Source of the DNA: Tetranychus cinnabarinus
Taxonomy: Eukaryota > Arthropoda > Arachnida > Trombidiformes > Tetranychidae
Direction: 5' to 3'
Length of the DNA: 64,000 nt
Assembly: GCA_022266195.1 (NCBI GenBank)
Contig: WHVY01000003.1
Location: 3,968,001 to 4,032,000, forward strand
The notes beneath the pieces are model-generated. The model searched no databases, was not told the DNA's origin, and worked only from the letters and a program-made list of their open reading frames with translations. Positions 14,102-28,140 of this stretch are shown piece by piece. The translations under genes were made by a program, and so were the position numbers. Each line of letters opens with the position of its first letter. Position 1 is the stretch's first letter.

Positions 14102-15938
14102 TTATATTTTGCATTGATCTTCTAATTTTTTCCATTGATCAGAGGTCAAGTCACACCTTCCATAAACTTGAATCGCATACTTGACCAATTCAGAATCTTG
14201 AGGTAAAGGAACCGATAAACTTGATTCGCTTTCTTCATCATAATCATCTGTTGGACTAGAGATTGGTGTAGATGATGATGGCTTAGACCAGCGACTTTCT
14301 ACCCTTTTCCATCCGATGGATTTCGATCGTCGTGGTCTTTTAAAGCAGGAAACTGTTCATGAACAGTAGACCATGACGATGATGATGCAGATGGTGGTGT
14401 GGACGATTTGAAACTAGCTGCTCTTGTTTTAGCTTCCGTCAGCTCCTTAACTCGTCTTTTGTAATATTGGAGGCTCACATTATCTTACTGGTATTATCTT
14501 AGTTTTTTTCATATAAGTAATACAATAATATTAGAGTAATAGTCTGAGACATTGATGCAATCATTTTTTAACTTGGCTTCCGCATTCGAACCATTAATAG
14601 CAACATAGTTAGCACTCTTCCCAATCGCCATTCTTATCTCATTATCTCCTGGTGGAGACACTTGAACGGAATACCTATAAGTAAATAGGAAACATAAAGA
14701 GTTGGGAGGAAGATTTCAATCAACACTTAATCGATGCAAATCTGCTTCCTCATTTTTAACCCCAGAACAAGACTTCTGGAAATGAATTTATCTTGGCATC
14801 GAGTACTAGTCGACATGGTTCAACCCAACGCAAACCATTCTTACCATGAGGAAATCTTAACTGCTACTCTTGGGCCAATAGTTGAGGATTGTTTAGCAGA
14901 GATTCAAAATTCATAGTTGGAAAACCTCAATAATTGGTAACTAGGTACTGCCAACATAAGGTCCTCCAGTACAGCCACTACAGGTAAATCTAAAACTTAA
15001 GTCCTAAAAAATTTCTTAATAGACACCTCATTTTCACTGACGATCTTTCGTGAAATATGAGAATAAATCGATCGCTCATCACCGTCTGGAGTAGCGTATC
15101 GATTACAAAAATAAGTCGACATCATCGAACAGAGACCTTTAATAAAAGACTATCAAGTTTCAAGTCGTCCGTGAGTAATTGATATGTAGAGGACACATTG
15201 GAAATGTCTTTTATTCTTCGTCATGCAGACGAAATTTGCAAAAATAATCAACATTTAACAACTTGAGCTTTCCATCACATGAAACCTGAAAGCTTTGTAA
15301 ACCTTGAAAAGAATTGACGTCAGTAGTTGGAAACCATACGCTTCGAGCACAAAGTGAAGGTCAAATAAAAAGAAACTAAACCCTTGATGGGAAGAAGGAG
15401 TCTCAATTAATGTGCAGATTTTTCCACATTTTTCTTGTGCCTAAGTATAGACCCATAGAATGCATGCTGAAACTCTAAAAACGTAATCAAATTGCATGCT
15501 ACTCTAATTTTTTGATTGTGATGTGATATTATCCTGATTTGACCTACCAGTCGCCAAAAAAAATACCAAAAAAGATAGAGAATACATAACGAAAACCGTA
15601 AATTCAAGAAGCCGCAAGTGTAGCGTCCCACGTACCAAGTCACCTCCTCCACATCAAAAGCTTTGACTGATTCTAGGTCTTCTGGAAGCAAACCAAGAGC
15701 TCTTTGATCATCGGCAACCCTTGCGTTTGCTTCCAGGCGGTTGCAATCTTCTGTAAGCACTAAGGTTTCCTTCCAATAGGCCACTCCAACCAGGTTACGT
15801 TTTCCTTTGAATTCGATGTATCCCCTCCGTTTAATGCCCTTGATCGGGCGTTCGCCTAGTGACAGCGGTTGCGGTCGCTGTTGTTGCTGGGCATAATGTT
15901 TCTGCTGGTGTATGGCTGGCCATAGTTTTGTTCCCACG
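14102..15938 (-). pseudogene. Decayed multi-segment coding island, unclassified
   Basis: Read on the minus strand, this island contains successive protein-like segments in changing frames, with higher GC and codon choices (GCC, CTG, CGC, AAC) unlike the surroundings. From 15938, just after a good acceptor (TTATTTCACAG), a frame encodes a Gln-rich stretch, then KGIKRRGYIEFKGKRNLVGV and ADDQRALGLLPEDLESVKAF. Later segments include FQVSCDGKLKLLNVDYFCKF, FCNRYATPDGDERSIYSHIS, FPHGKNGLRWVEPCRLVLDA, GDNEIRMAIGKSANYVAING and a Ser-rich piece with STVHEQFPALKDHDDRN. The last reads DSELVKYAIQVYGRCDLTSD and ends at a stop at 14102. The segments are separated by frameshifts or stops; some breaks could instead be introns. 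I do not recognise the family. A transposon, an old viral insertion or a horizontally acquired gene are all possible. No terminal repeats were found. Confidence 0.4.
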
Positions 15939-15959
15939 CTGTGAAATAACGATTGTATG

Positions 15960-18900
15960 TTTATAGTTGGAAGATGAAGAATGATGAATAAAATCTGGAT
16001 TATATACTAACTATTCATCAAGATAACTTATCGGTCATCATCTTTCGTGCCTTTCTGAAAAAACCACAAGCTTTGTTTACCTTATCGAGACCTGGATCAG
16101 ATGGGAAAATCATTGATGATTGAAAAATCATGATGAAATTTTAGTAAAAAATACACAAAAATCTATAATAAATGAAAAAACACTCGTTATCAGCTTTTTG
16201 ACGCTAAAAGAATTACCTAGAAAGCTGTGAAGCTTGCAGCTTAGTTTGACTCAACACGAAAAAACTCACCCGACCCAGATACTGAGAGGATTGACAGATT
16301 TAGAGCTGTTTCTTAATTCAAGTGGTAGTGGTGCATGGTTGTTATTTGGTGGAATAGCTTGTAGGGTTAAGACCGAAAACACCTAGCATACAAAATAGAC
16401 TTGCAGTTTAGACTGCAGTAATGTACTTCAGTCAACCTGTGGTGGTAGTATCTCTGCATGGTTTCAGCTGTTGAGAACTCTGCTGCTATTAGCCTACAGA
16501 ATATGCTAGGGTAAGGATGCTGTAGGGACTTCTTAGAGGGGCAAGCGCCACTCGCAGCCGCACGAAACAGACCAATAACAGGTCTGTGATGCCATCAGAT
16601 GCTCGTGCTACACTGAATTGGTCATCGTGCTGTTTCCTTCTCCGAAATGATATTAAAATAATATTTGTTTGTGTTTTACTTTGCTGATGAGATTCGATTA
16701 GCTGTAAGCATTTATTCAAACACTAACCCGAAAACTTTACATTAGCAAAAAGTTACTGATGGAGAAGTATTCGCTAATCCTTTGATCATCTCAAAATATA
16801 AACCAGCAAAAAGACGTTGCCCTTTACCAATTATATTTGTGTTATCCTGTTACCTTTTAAGAACAATATGAATAAAAAGGAAAAATTTTTAGACGAAGTT
16901 CATTCATTTTTGTCATTCTTCAACTTTCAGTCTTTGTCTTCATCTTTTAGCCAAAGCTAATCTTTTCATCCTTCAACATAAAAGTTTACAAATCAAATTG
17001 TTTAAAAAATGACTTCTTCTTCTTCAATCCTCTCCAGTTGAAACATTTTTGTCATTGTCTTACATCGTCTATTGTCTGTATATTTAAACTTTTTCATCTT
17101 CAAAGGAAGAGAAACTTTTTTACCTTCAAAATATCAGGTAAAAAAAGCTTAACTTGAACAATGTTTAAAGTCACGTGAGATTAACTTTGAGCTTCTTTTC
17201 CTTCTCATCCTTCTTCTTCATCTTTTTCATCTTCACCTTTTGTCTAAGCTATTTATTTATAAACTGTATCTGATGAAACCAGTGAAATTAGAATGATAAA
17301 TCAAATGAAGAAGGTGAAAACAGGGAAGAAAAGAAGAAGAAACAGAATCAGAAGATAACAAGGCAGAATAAGCAAATGACAGAAGAAGATGAAAATAAAT
17401 AAATAAATATCATAATAGCGCAAAATAATATCCAAGTTATTCAACATTAGAATAATGTAAACATGGAATCTTGTGAGCATTCTGAGCACACAAGAGAAAA
17501 TCAACAATGAATAGAACAAAAAGAAAAGATGAATTTCATGAAATGAAAGAGCAACACAGAGTAAACTGTAAACGCTGTTCAACTTTTCAACGTTTATCTC
17601 ATTCCGTATTTACCATCACACTCCCAGTTCAACTCCCACTTATAATCTTTTCAACGTTCATCTGAAGCCTTATTATTTTCAACTTAATCATTTCTTAATA
17701 ATTTTGTTTACTCTCATTGTTAACTTCATTGGCATCATCTTTGTCTTCCTTTTCTTCTTCTCTCATCATCATAATCTTTTCTCCTTTACCAGACTTTTCA
17801 TGCTCATCTTAGGTCTCGAGCTGCCTCTTCATCATTACCTCTTCATAACCACCTTTTATTAACTTTATTGTTTCCTCTTGAATAATCAGAGTCAACTCTT
17901 GTTTGCCTTTCTCATTCTTTTCTTATTCAAATCAAGCAAAAAACTTTCACAAATGTTGTTATTATTTTCTTTTCTCTTCATCATGAAAAGTGATACAATT
18001 TCTTTAACAAAATGAACTGATGACAGAAAAATCAGAGTCTAAGTTTACCATAAAATGCAAAAAAGGAGAAGCGAATCAAAAGTCCTTTTACACAGTTTTC
18101 TCGTTCTTCGTCTAATTTTGATATTAATGCTCCTATTAACGGTTCTAATGAAATGATGCACTTTATCTCCTTTGGTTTCTTCGAACCAGACGATTTCAAT
18201 TTATTAATAATTACAGTAAAACATAAATGTGCTTTTCCAAGAGATGCTATTTTAACTTATTGTAATATAAGATAGACAACATCCCTGAACCCATCCATCT
18301 CTAAATGACTTGAAATATACAGTTTCTATTCGACATTTAATTTCGCTTCTTTTCCCAATGATTTCGTCAATTGATAGGATAATTGGTTCATCCTTTGGTC
18401 AAATATTTACTTGGATAATTGAGCGAGTAAAATGAATAGTTTTTACTTGTAAAGTTGCAAAAGATTCATGATATTGCATTATAATAATTTTAATGGAAAT
18501 TGAAAATATGCAAAATCTTTTTTGCATTTGCAAATTAAGGTCTATATAAGTTGGCCAGAAACACTTTGATTGAACAAGAAAATTCAATCCGAAACTTTTA
18601 CATGTGACTTAATGTCGTCAACTCATGACCAAGGTTTCTTTGAAAGAAAATGAAATTGAAAAATAGAACATTTTATTTAATTTCAGTCTGAATTTCCATA
18701 AGGCAGTTGATGCAATAATGAACTTTGCTGAATCTTCGAGAAATGTACTCTCATGAAACTCTTAGTTAAGTACATGTAGTAGAAAAAGTAAAGCAATAGT
18801 TTATTAAGTTAAGGGTTTTCTTGTCGAGCATCAAAGAAAAGTGCGAACCAAGAAGGACACTGACTTGACTAGCTTTTTCGATACGCGTTCATGCTATTTT

Positions 18901-21900
18901 CCTTTTTGATTCGTAATTTTCTTCAATCCTTCCAATAGAAAAAGTTAGCTGAATAGTTTATGTCGAATTTTTGAAAATGAATTTCTATTATAACATTTGC
19001 TTTTTGAGTTTCACTTTCTGCCTTTCTAATTGAATCACGATTAGATGTTGTTTAAATAAAGCCAACAATCTTTTCTATCATGCAATTCTAATGCTCAAAT
19101 AACTTTGGTGATTGAAACAGTAAACATTTGCATCTACAATCCTTGTGCACTTGAGCTTCAAAAACTGAACAAATTGAGTTTCAATCAATTTTGAAATCAC
19201 AATGTTAACATGAACAAATTACTTATCTTTTGATTACATTTTAATAGGAAAAAAAGGTTGTATTTACTCTTGCCATAAGCTCACAATGCAGGTAATAAAA
19301 TGTTAACAAAATGCAATGAGAAAAGCAAATGTTCATCTTTGATGAATATGATGATATTCATAACTAATCCAACAAGTTACACTGAAAGAGTAAAAAGAAA
19401 GAGTCGAAAAATGAATTTAATCAAGGAAAATTCTGTAGAAGAAAAAATCGAAAAAAAACCGAATCAAGTTTACCAAATCAATGTCAATATTAACTCTGTT
19501 TACTTTACTATCAATTGAATCAAAAAGATGACGATGAAGATGAAGAAGAGAGAAAAAAATGAAAAGAATGAAAAGTTGTTAAAATGAAATATCAATTGAA
19601 AGAAAGCAGATGAAACTTTCAATGATTTAATGCAAACATTTATTTTCATTTTTCCCTTTTGAACTGGTAAGAAGCTCAAAATTGACTAAAGAGTTGAATT
19701 AAGATTGAATCATGAGAAAGGGAGAAAAGTTTATAAAATAAATAGAGAATTAGAAAGAGAAGAAAAGAGTATAATTCATAACAGGGAGTGAAAAAGTATC
19801 ATTCCCAGAAAAAGTGAAAGAAAAAATTGTTATCCAAAATGCAGGGAAATGTTAATAGCTGCAAACTAAATACGATAAATCTTTTCAACTTTTACAACTC
19901 TCAATGTTTCAATAAAGATAATGCATAAAATAATTTTTATGCTTGGGAGTGAAGCTGGGAGTGAAGAGGAAAAATTGGATAACATTTTATTCAAGTATTG
20001 TGAGAACAAGGTAAAGAATGGAAAACTTTTGATTCGACACTTTTGTTCCAACCTCAGACTAACCCATTCTTTACCGAAATTGTGATGACTTTGTTTCTCT
20101 TCTTCCCTTTCGTTGTTCCATTGTTTCGATGATTCACTGATAATCTAATGACATTGAGAATAATCATAGGAAATGATGTGGAAAATGTTTACCCTGTTAT
20201 GTATTAATAATCATTTTCATTTCATCTTCCCCTGACTTACCTTTATGAGACGAGATTGCGTGATGACTTTTACCTTCATGAGCTTCTTTTTTTCTTCTTC
20301 CATCAGAATTACAGAATTCTTTCAGAATTATATTACAATTTTTGCCTTTTCTTACCTTCTTTCCAATTTATCATGAAACTTGCAATTATCCGTCATCACT
20401 CATCATAATCAGTTGACCTTGCTTTACTTGATTAATTATCATGAGCATCGCCTAATTGCCTTTCGACTTTCACTCCACCAAAGGAAAAGAAATGATAAAC
20501 TAATAACTATTTCAAATGTAAACCAATAAGCTTAACCAATTAAATGAGAATTTTGTTGATATTATATCGAAATGATTAATTCAATTTCACCATTCACTTG
20601 TCTTTTGTTTCATACATCATGAAATACTTTGGATAAAAGTTATTTTTTTTTGGTTGGTTCGTTGGTAAAACTTTTCTAATGCTTTTCACATTTTTTTCGT
20701 TGCTTGTCAACTTATTGTCCCATCAAATGTCACCTTATTGTCATCTGTTGTGTGTTCAAACCATCAAATGCTTCAGGCTGATTCCATGTTACACCAGATT
20801 ATTCATTGTACATAACAAGTGGAATACATATCAATGACTAATTTGAATTCATAAGTATTCGTCTGAAATGGATGCAAATATTTTCCTAATTATCTTTCAT
20901 GGTTATAATTGAGTTACAAATAATCATTTTTTTCCTAATAAAAATCACATTTAAATTGACTTTTATTTTAATGCTATTAAATGATGAAAATGTTTAGCTC
21001 TTTTGATGAACCTTTAGACTCGGTTTTATCTGATAAAATGAATATTGAATCAATCAATATTTCAAGTTGAATTGCAAGCTCAACTCAAATTAATGTTGGC
21101 ATTGAAGGCAATTTTAATCAATTAACCTGGCATTTCGTTGAAACTTTTGTTCCTAAGAAACTTATCTTTTCTGTACTTTGCAAAGCTATCGAACTCAGAC
21201 TGAGAAAATCCAAGTCAACAATTTCCGAGTTTCCCTCAGCAAAGAAAAAGTTATTTTTGATTTTATATTTTGAATTCAATGAATTTATAAAAAAACGAAA
21301 TCGTTGATGAAATCACCTGTTGATAACTAAATCTATTCGAACTCTTGTTTTCGAACTGATGTTGCAACTCTCTATTGACGTGAATCCAATCGAGTTATTG
21401 ATGAAACTATCATTTTGATGTAAAATCAGTTTAAAATTTTCTTCAGTTTTCAAATCAGTTTCCATGCTAACACTCACCAGAATACTGACGTCAATTTGTT
21501 AGATTGAACCTTTGTTTATCCTTTCAATATTCATAACAATTTTCTTATTAATTTTTCTTCATCTTAGTTAATGGAAAACAATTTTCATGATTGACTTTAT
21601 CTGCTTGTCGTCACTTTTAGCAAATGACTAAAGTTGGTTTCAAGAGTAATATCTTTGCGAACACAAATTATTGAAAGACTTTGAAAAAATCTCAAACTCA
21701 TCTTAAAATGATCAACATGAAAATGAGGCATTATTTTATAGCCTCAATGGCGATATAATAATTTTTTATTTTCTCTTCTTCTCTTCATTTTGATTCTTAC
21801 AAAATGAGTTGATCAAATTGGATTAAAACCCTAAAGGTTGACATTAGATTGAAAATGAAAAGGTTTATAAACTTCGAGTGCTGATGAACGGAACTAAGGT

Positions 21901-24900
21901 CAATTTTTTTAAAGCAACTAGATATTTATCTGTCCCAATAAAGAAATAAAACTGAATTTTCTGAGATCGACTGAAAGTCAGCTAAGAGTCACAGTTTGAG
22001 TTCGGTCCCATTTTTATTGATCACTTCTTATTTGCTTAAGGAATGAACCAGAAAAGCTCAATTTTCATTGTATAACATTAAGATACTGAGTTTGTTGAAA
22101 GTAAATTACGTTTATTGTGTTTTAAACCAAGCTAAATATTTGATATGGAAATGCAATGAAATATCTTGATGGAAACAAATCGGTCCATTTACATGAAATG
22201 AAAGTCACGTAATTATATTCGACTATTACGTCAAAGACAAAAGTAAATTTTCAACTTGAAACAATCAAATCTAAAATGTTGAGTCAAATTTCAGAACAAA
22301 AATAAATTTTCAAATTGTCCTAAAGGCTAATTTTTGCATATTTTTGGCCTTTTAAATTCAATTTTACATCTTTTCCAATAAAAAGTAAATTCATAGAACA
22401 GAAAAAACTGCTTTTCCAAAAACTCGACGTCTTGCATTTGAAACAAAAAATCAGTCGATACTCTGAATTAGTAATCTCTTTTTCATGGATATTTCTTTTG
22501 ATTGCGAAATCGAAATAAAGTTCGAAAAAACATTGCAAGACAATGAAGTTGCTAACATTTCCATCAGTTATGAAAAAAATTATGAAGCTATGGCCTTAAA
22601 TAGACAAGAGCGGCAAAACTATACATTTTCAACTCCATGCCAGGGTTTTGAAGAATCGAAATGTGGCGAAATTCGGCCTCAAAGTTAAAATGAATCGGCC
22701 AATATCTAAAGACGATAGAAAGGTTCAGGTCAACATTAAAGCTAAATTTTTATGTGCATTAAACAGAAAAGGATTTTTCTTCAATTAAAAAAACGATGAT
22801 GAAATGTTGAGTTTTTATTTCGAAATAATCTCTTGAAATATTCGAAATCGAAGTCCTTTTTTCAAAAATCGTTTTTATTAGATGTCCATTATTAGTCGAA
22901 AACATTAAGGTCACAGCTTACATTAGTCAATGTCATTTTAGATTGAGATTGTGACTCAATTGATATAAAAAGAGAGTGAAAAATGTTGCTTTTTAAGTTT
23001 GCTGCTGTCCTTGGTCCAACCTTTTGTCTTTACAATTGTTGTTATTCTGATAGATTAATCTCATTGGAACCATAAAAATAACAATTGCTCAGTTTAATGA
23101 AGAAGGTGAGAAGAGACTATCCTTATGTACCTGTAGATTTATCGATGCCAATGGACATATTAGTTACTGTGTTTGTCTAAAGCTTTTGTTTTGTCACAAA
23201 ACATTGTCGTCCATTTGTGTGTCACAGCAAGTGTAAGGCTGTGAGTTCAATTGAAGGTGAAATAAAATTTTCTCTTTATTTCATTTTCCATTTCATCTGT
23301 GAAACCCTGAAGCATTTCAATTTTAAAGGAGATAAAGTTTGATGCTTTCCTTTTATCCATTTCTTAGTTTCACTTATACTCACAAAATGTCCACACGATT
23401 TGATCGCGTTTCAGTAAACAGAAATAAAAAAAGGCAACAAAATTGTATTAAACAGGCAAGCAATAAAAGTAATGCTGTCAAGGGACAAGAAAATTGTGCA
23501 AAACATGGAAAAGTAGTTGGCGAAGGAACCAGAAAATTTGTCATAAAATTTTATTCCAACAAAAGTGTCTTTTAAACGAAACATTGTTATGTGTTTTGCA
23601 TGTTTCCGAGTATAAATGTGAAAAACTATCCACAATTGATTTGCACAATTTTGAGAAAAGAAAAGAAATTTTGTTCGAAATGATCAATTTCGAGAAAAGT
23701 TTGGCTTTGCTTTTCTCATTTCCTTATCTCAAAATGAATACTCAACAGACACTTTTTTTCTCGATAAACATGGTTCTTCAATGTTCTCGGAAAATGACAA
23801 TTTTCATGATATATTTATTATTCACTTATCACCTGTCAAAGGGATGATAAAGATCAATAACAATATTTTTTTTTCATCAACTGATCATGAAAGTAATGAA
23901 ACAGGAAACATTACAAATTACATTTTTATCAAATAAATCCAGACAGAAACACCGAAAGGAAATTAGTAAATATTAAGATCCAAATTAAACATGTCGTAAT
24001 AATATTTAGCGATATAATGAAAGATACAGATTTATCCAGTTCGAATGAAACTGCAAGCCAATTCTGGTCCAATGTCAATGAGTAAACTAACGAAGTAGCT
24101 TTAACGATCTCAATGCGGCAACAAAATATTTCTCGAGCAAAAAGCATTGAAAATTGATGCTTCCAACGATCATTTGCAAACTTGAGACTTTCACACTTGA
24201 TCGATGCCATTATCATGTATTTGACCTCAAGTATCTTGAAAACATTGTAATACTTAATGGATACTTTAATACTTCATCTTTGCTTATCTTTAAACAAACT
24301 AATCATTATTATAAATAATGTAATAAAAGACACAAAAAAACAAAGTAAAACAAAAAGTGTTTCAAGAAGAAGAAAATTATTCATTTAATAAAGCATATTA
24401 CTCGATTATGAATGAGAAAAAAGTTGAACATCATTATTCCTATTATGGAGTTATTATTATGGAAAAGCATTAATCAAACTTTTGAAAAGTAAAAAATGAG
24501 AAACAAAACTGCATACTGTTATCCATTTAATCGGTGTGTTGTGAGTTTGATAAGAAGGGAAACAATTTTTCAATCATTATCTTTAATATGCAATTAATGA
24601 AGGTAAAACAACCATCCCTGAAAATGAAGGTCAAACAGTTATCACAATCTTATTCAACTATCAAAGAAAGCTTGTAATAACCACAAAATCGATCGCCAAT
24701 TAGCTCACCATTTTTGCATGAAATTGAACAATTTGATTTTTGTCATTTCAATATTGAAGTAAAAAATGCGTCTTTTGTAAATGAACTTTGGGTTGGTTGA
24801 AAGAGTTTAAATTTTATTCAATTACACTTTCATTGTTTCCATTGTTGCAGTTTCCAATGTTTATTTCAATCAACAGCTTTTATTGTTTTTAACATTGACA

Positions 24901-27255
24901 TTAACCTAGAGCAATGAAATGATTAAATAGTTTCATTTGATTACTTGGCAACTCTTTTCAAAGGCAAACAAAAGTTGAAATGAAAGGTTAACATTGAAAA
25001 GTTGTACTTGAGCCATTTTAATTGCTCATTTAAACGTCACATTTGGTTGGACGACAAGAAAAGGTTGAAGGAAAAGGTTTGGCCAAAACAATGACCAGAG
25101 GAAAAAGAGTCAACATTGACAGACTTTCATCATTATCAAGTTCAACTGAATGACCAGAGAAAAGTTGTGAATAGTGAAAAGTGAAGAAACGGAAGCAAAC
25201 ATTGAATTGAATGAGTTGAATAAATGACGAGTCACACAAACTTGTTGGCAAGTTGGCCAGTTTGTTGGTTGCCCTTTCATTGTTTACCTTGACTCAATTG
25301 AGGAACGAGAAAAGTTGATGGACAGAGAATTGATATAAAAGCAGAAGAAGAAGAGTTTTTCAATGGAATGAGTAAAATGACGATCAAACAAATAAAGATG
25401 TTGAGCTATAAAATGAGCAGAAATTCATTTGAAATGTTGAACGGCAGAATGAAGTCTTTCCATTGAGTAACTCTTTTTGGCTCATCTTTTTAACGTGAAT
25501 CAATTCTCAAATGAATGGCACAAAAGAACCAGAAAACAATTTTGACAATCGAGTTCATTTCTTTTCATTTCCTTCTCGATCCAGTCTAATGCCCTCGCTT
25601 CTTATCTCGCCTCCGGCTCAATGTCCATTAATAGTTGAGTCAGTCTTTGTGTGATCAGTAAAGGTAAACATTGTCTTTGGACATTTGATTCGTCTTGAGT
25701 TGCAACTTTTTCTCCACTCGATATTTATCTTCTTTCAATTGGAATCAAAGAAATATTATGTTTTTATCGTTACGTTATTATTACCTTTTCTCATACAGAA
25801 TCGTCAACAACTGCTCAAAGGCTTGAAAGATGAAGAAGCAAAATTCCATAAGGAATTTATTGGATAATAATTTTTGCTCATTATTTTCTTGCTACATTTG
25901 ATATTGTTCATTATCTGAATGGAAATGATTATAGTCAATTACGATTTGGTCGACTCTTCTCGTTATGTTAATATGCTTTTTTGGGTCAATTTCAGTGATT
26001 AATCATGAAAGGCTTTGCTCATAGTTTTGATTGAAAAGTGTGCGAAATTTGCTGTTTCAAATAATGATGAAAATTATAAATGAAAATGACTTTCATCTCG
26101 ACACATTTAAACAGCAAGACAACAGCAGGACACAAATCATTTAAAGGTTTCCTAATGCCTTTTTTATCATCACCATTCACTTGAACTTTCTTTCTGCTCC
26201 TTCTTCACCTTTGTTTGTTCCCTTTTCTTCTTCCCCAAATCATTATCATGATCCCTTTTCATGATTATATCCTGTAACTGTTTACTGTCTTCTTTCACCT
26301 CCTCCCAATGAATTCACTTTCCAACTCTTTACTTTTGTGTCTCCTAATAATATTGACTTATGAATGTCATCAAATACAAATCCAATCTCATCCATATCAA
26401 ACAAGCAACACAAAAAGATAGTCTCATTCAATGCAATATTGAACAAAACAATATCGTAAACATTTATTAATCGAATGACTGATGATCACCTGAAATCATT
26501 ATTTTGAGCCCATAAAAAGGATACATTAATTAGTCGACTGACATTATTGATATCAACACTTCATTTTCAAGGTAAATGTCAGTAAATATTGATAAATTTT
26601 CCCATTACTAATTGCCATTCTCAGAATTGCCAATTGCGATTCAACTATTGATTCAGCATTTTATTTTTAAATGCTGCTCAAACTAATTCAACTTTATCAA
26701 CATGGAATAAACTTTAATCAATAAAGTAGCCATCAATGGATAATCAATATTTGTTCAACCTTTTCTCTTTTCTATTCACCTGCTGTTCAAGTCATAAAGT
26801 TTGAATAATTCTAAGTGCTTTGCTCATTGAATCATCATGATACTTTAAAAATCTAATTAATCATCAGGCTATGATACGCAAAGTCACCTTCTTATCACAA
26901 TAATTGTGCAAATGACCTATGATTTGCTGCAAGCTGACAGGCAATAAGAACTTTAGACTCGAAAGAGTTGTGACTGAACTTTAAACCTTGCATTTAAGAG
27001 ACTGTATATTTTAGCATCGTGATTTATATTATGAAATCTAAGAAGAAACTATAGAATTAGTTAATAATTTTGATTTGAAAGGATTCCCTGTGTCTAAAAG
27101 ATTGATTTAGCGAAAAACGAGAAATTTCAGATTAAATTAGAGAGCAGATATTGAATTTATATTTCCCTAAAAATCGAAACAATTTCAGTTTTAACTGTTT
27201 CAATTAATTGTTTGAAATGAGTACACTCTAAACATATCAAATCTTTCTTGGTTAC
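15960..27255. other. Intergenic DNA, mostly AT-rich
   Basis: No gene is supportable. The part at 16290-16740 is less AT-rich and has two similar motifs (GTGGTAGTGGTGCATGGTT and a later GTGGTGGTAGTATCTCTGCATGGTT variant), so it may belong to the degraded element on its left. Pyrimidine-rich tracts run through 16900-17950. Frames at 18054-18273, 19300-19518, 22485-22688 and 23339-23847 have no recognisable domains and are treated as chance. Confidence 0.5.
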
Positions 27256-27262
27256 CTAGAGG

Positions 27263-27488
27263 GTGACACAAGCAAACGTGTAATGAGCAGAGAGCTCCAA
27301 ACATTTAGTGAGCCTCATTGGGCAATGATAATGTCTTCTTTGTCGCTATTAGATAAGAAAAATTGTAATCAACTCGATCTTGGGCTTCTGGTGGCGTTTT
27401 ATTATCTAATAGCGACAAAAGAAGACATTATCACTGCCCGATGGTGCTCATTCAATGATTTGAGCTCTTATATGCTTCCCTGTGTCAC
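27263..27488. repeat. Long imperfect inverted repeat (foldback/MITE or hairpin)
   Basis: The left arm (27263-27356) and right arm (27402-27488) are reverse complements with mismatches, around a loop of about 45 nt. The inner 40 bp are nearly perfect: 27317-27356 against 27402-27442, with two substitutions and one extra base. The outer parts are looser but align through AGAGCTC, and the ends are GTGACAC and its complement GTGTCAC. This fits a miniature inverted-repeat transposable element, or a transcript that folds into a long hairpin. A 78-codon open frame runs through it but is only a by-product. It lies about 265 bp beyond the 3' end of the protease pseudogene exon. Confidence 0.6.
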
Positions 27489-27752
27489 TTTTAGTATAAC
27501 AAAGCTAAATGGGAATTGAAATCGATGATGCCGTTACCGGAGAACCTTTATAAATTGTTCCAATAAGTTTTTTTGAATTTTTTTATTTTTGCAGATGTGA
27601 TTCGATTTTCATAATCCCGAATTCCGAATCTTATCTGAATTTTACCATTACATCATTTCTCTTGGGATCTAAGTTTATCATAGAAATTTCCTTATCTAAT
27701 CAAATCTTAAGATATGATGTTTAGCTCATCAATTGGAGAAATAGTTTCTCAC

Positions 27753-28140
27753 CTGACAAGCATCTTCATCACCAGATACGTAACCAGCACTTTCAATTTT
27801 TTTCTAGTTGGTTGTAAATATTTTTATGGCAGTCTTGATTGTTCCGAATCAGCATTGAAAACTGTTGGAGGATACCTGGACCTGGACCACTATAATAGAG
27901 TATACCCAATCAAAGAACCGTTACCATGTAACCTTTCAAATCTTTTGTTCTGGATTTACCCAAAGGCAAACAAATTGGTCTTACAAAATTATCTATTCCT
28001 GCTCGCTCTTGTGTCTTAGTCAATCCAATATCATTGAAAAGTCCACAACGTTGAAGATTTGAATGTTGAGAATGGATTTCACTTTGAACTCTTGTGTATT
28101 TCATAGAATTGACATTGATGTTTCTATCGGATTGCTGTTC
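27753..28140 (-). pseudogene. Trypsin-like serine protease, broken exon
   Basis: Read on the minus strand, this segment carries chymotrypsin-family landmarks in order. FNDIGL carries the catalytic Asp (codon 28030-28032). VRPICLPLGKSRTKDL (about 27958-27985) is the typical RPICLP region, and the Gly-Trp-Gly region follows. Then come GILQQFSMLIRNNQDC and AGYVSGDEDACQ, with a donor GTGAGA right after CAG (exon end 27753). The Asp before A-C-Q sits at the usual trypsin specificity position. It is damaged: TGA at 27910-27912 and TTG replace the expected GGA TGG, a further frameshift lies before AGYVSG, and the Cys normally before AGY is Ser. The His and Ser catalytic exons were not found nearby. 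The family call is secure; the exact subfamily (for example clip-domain protease) is not. Confidence 0.72.

Noticed and set aside
18054..18276. Plus-strand frame with NAPINGSNEMMHFISFGFF, about 67 codons
   Set aside because: Composition is somewhat protein-like, but there is no start codon near its beginning, no recognised domain and no clear splice context.
22485..22688. 67-codon plus-strand frame
   Set aside because: No recognisable domain and no splice or neighbour evidence; such lengths are expected by chance in AT-rich DNA with many frames.
23225..23260. GAGTTCAATTG resembling a tRNA B box
   Set aside because: No A box or cloverleaf could be drawn around it.
23339..23847. Overlapping plus-strand frames of 78 and 117 codons
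   Set aside because: Hydrophobic and Lys/Asn-rich chance composition, mutually overlapping in different frames, no motif.
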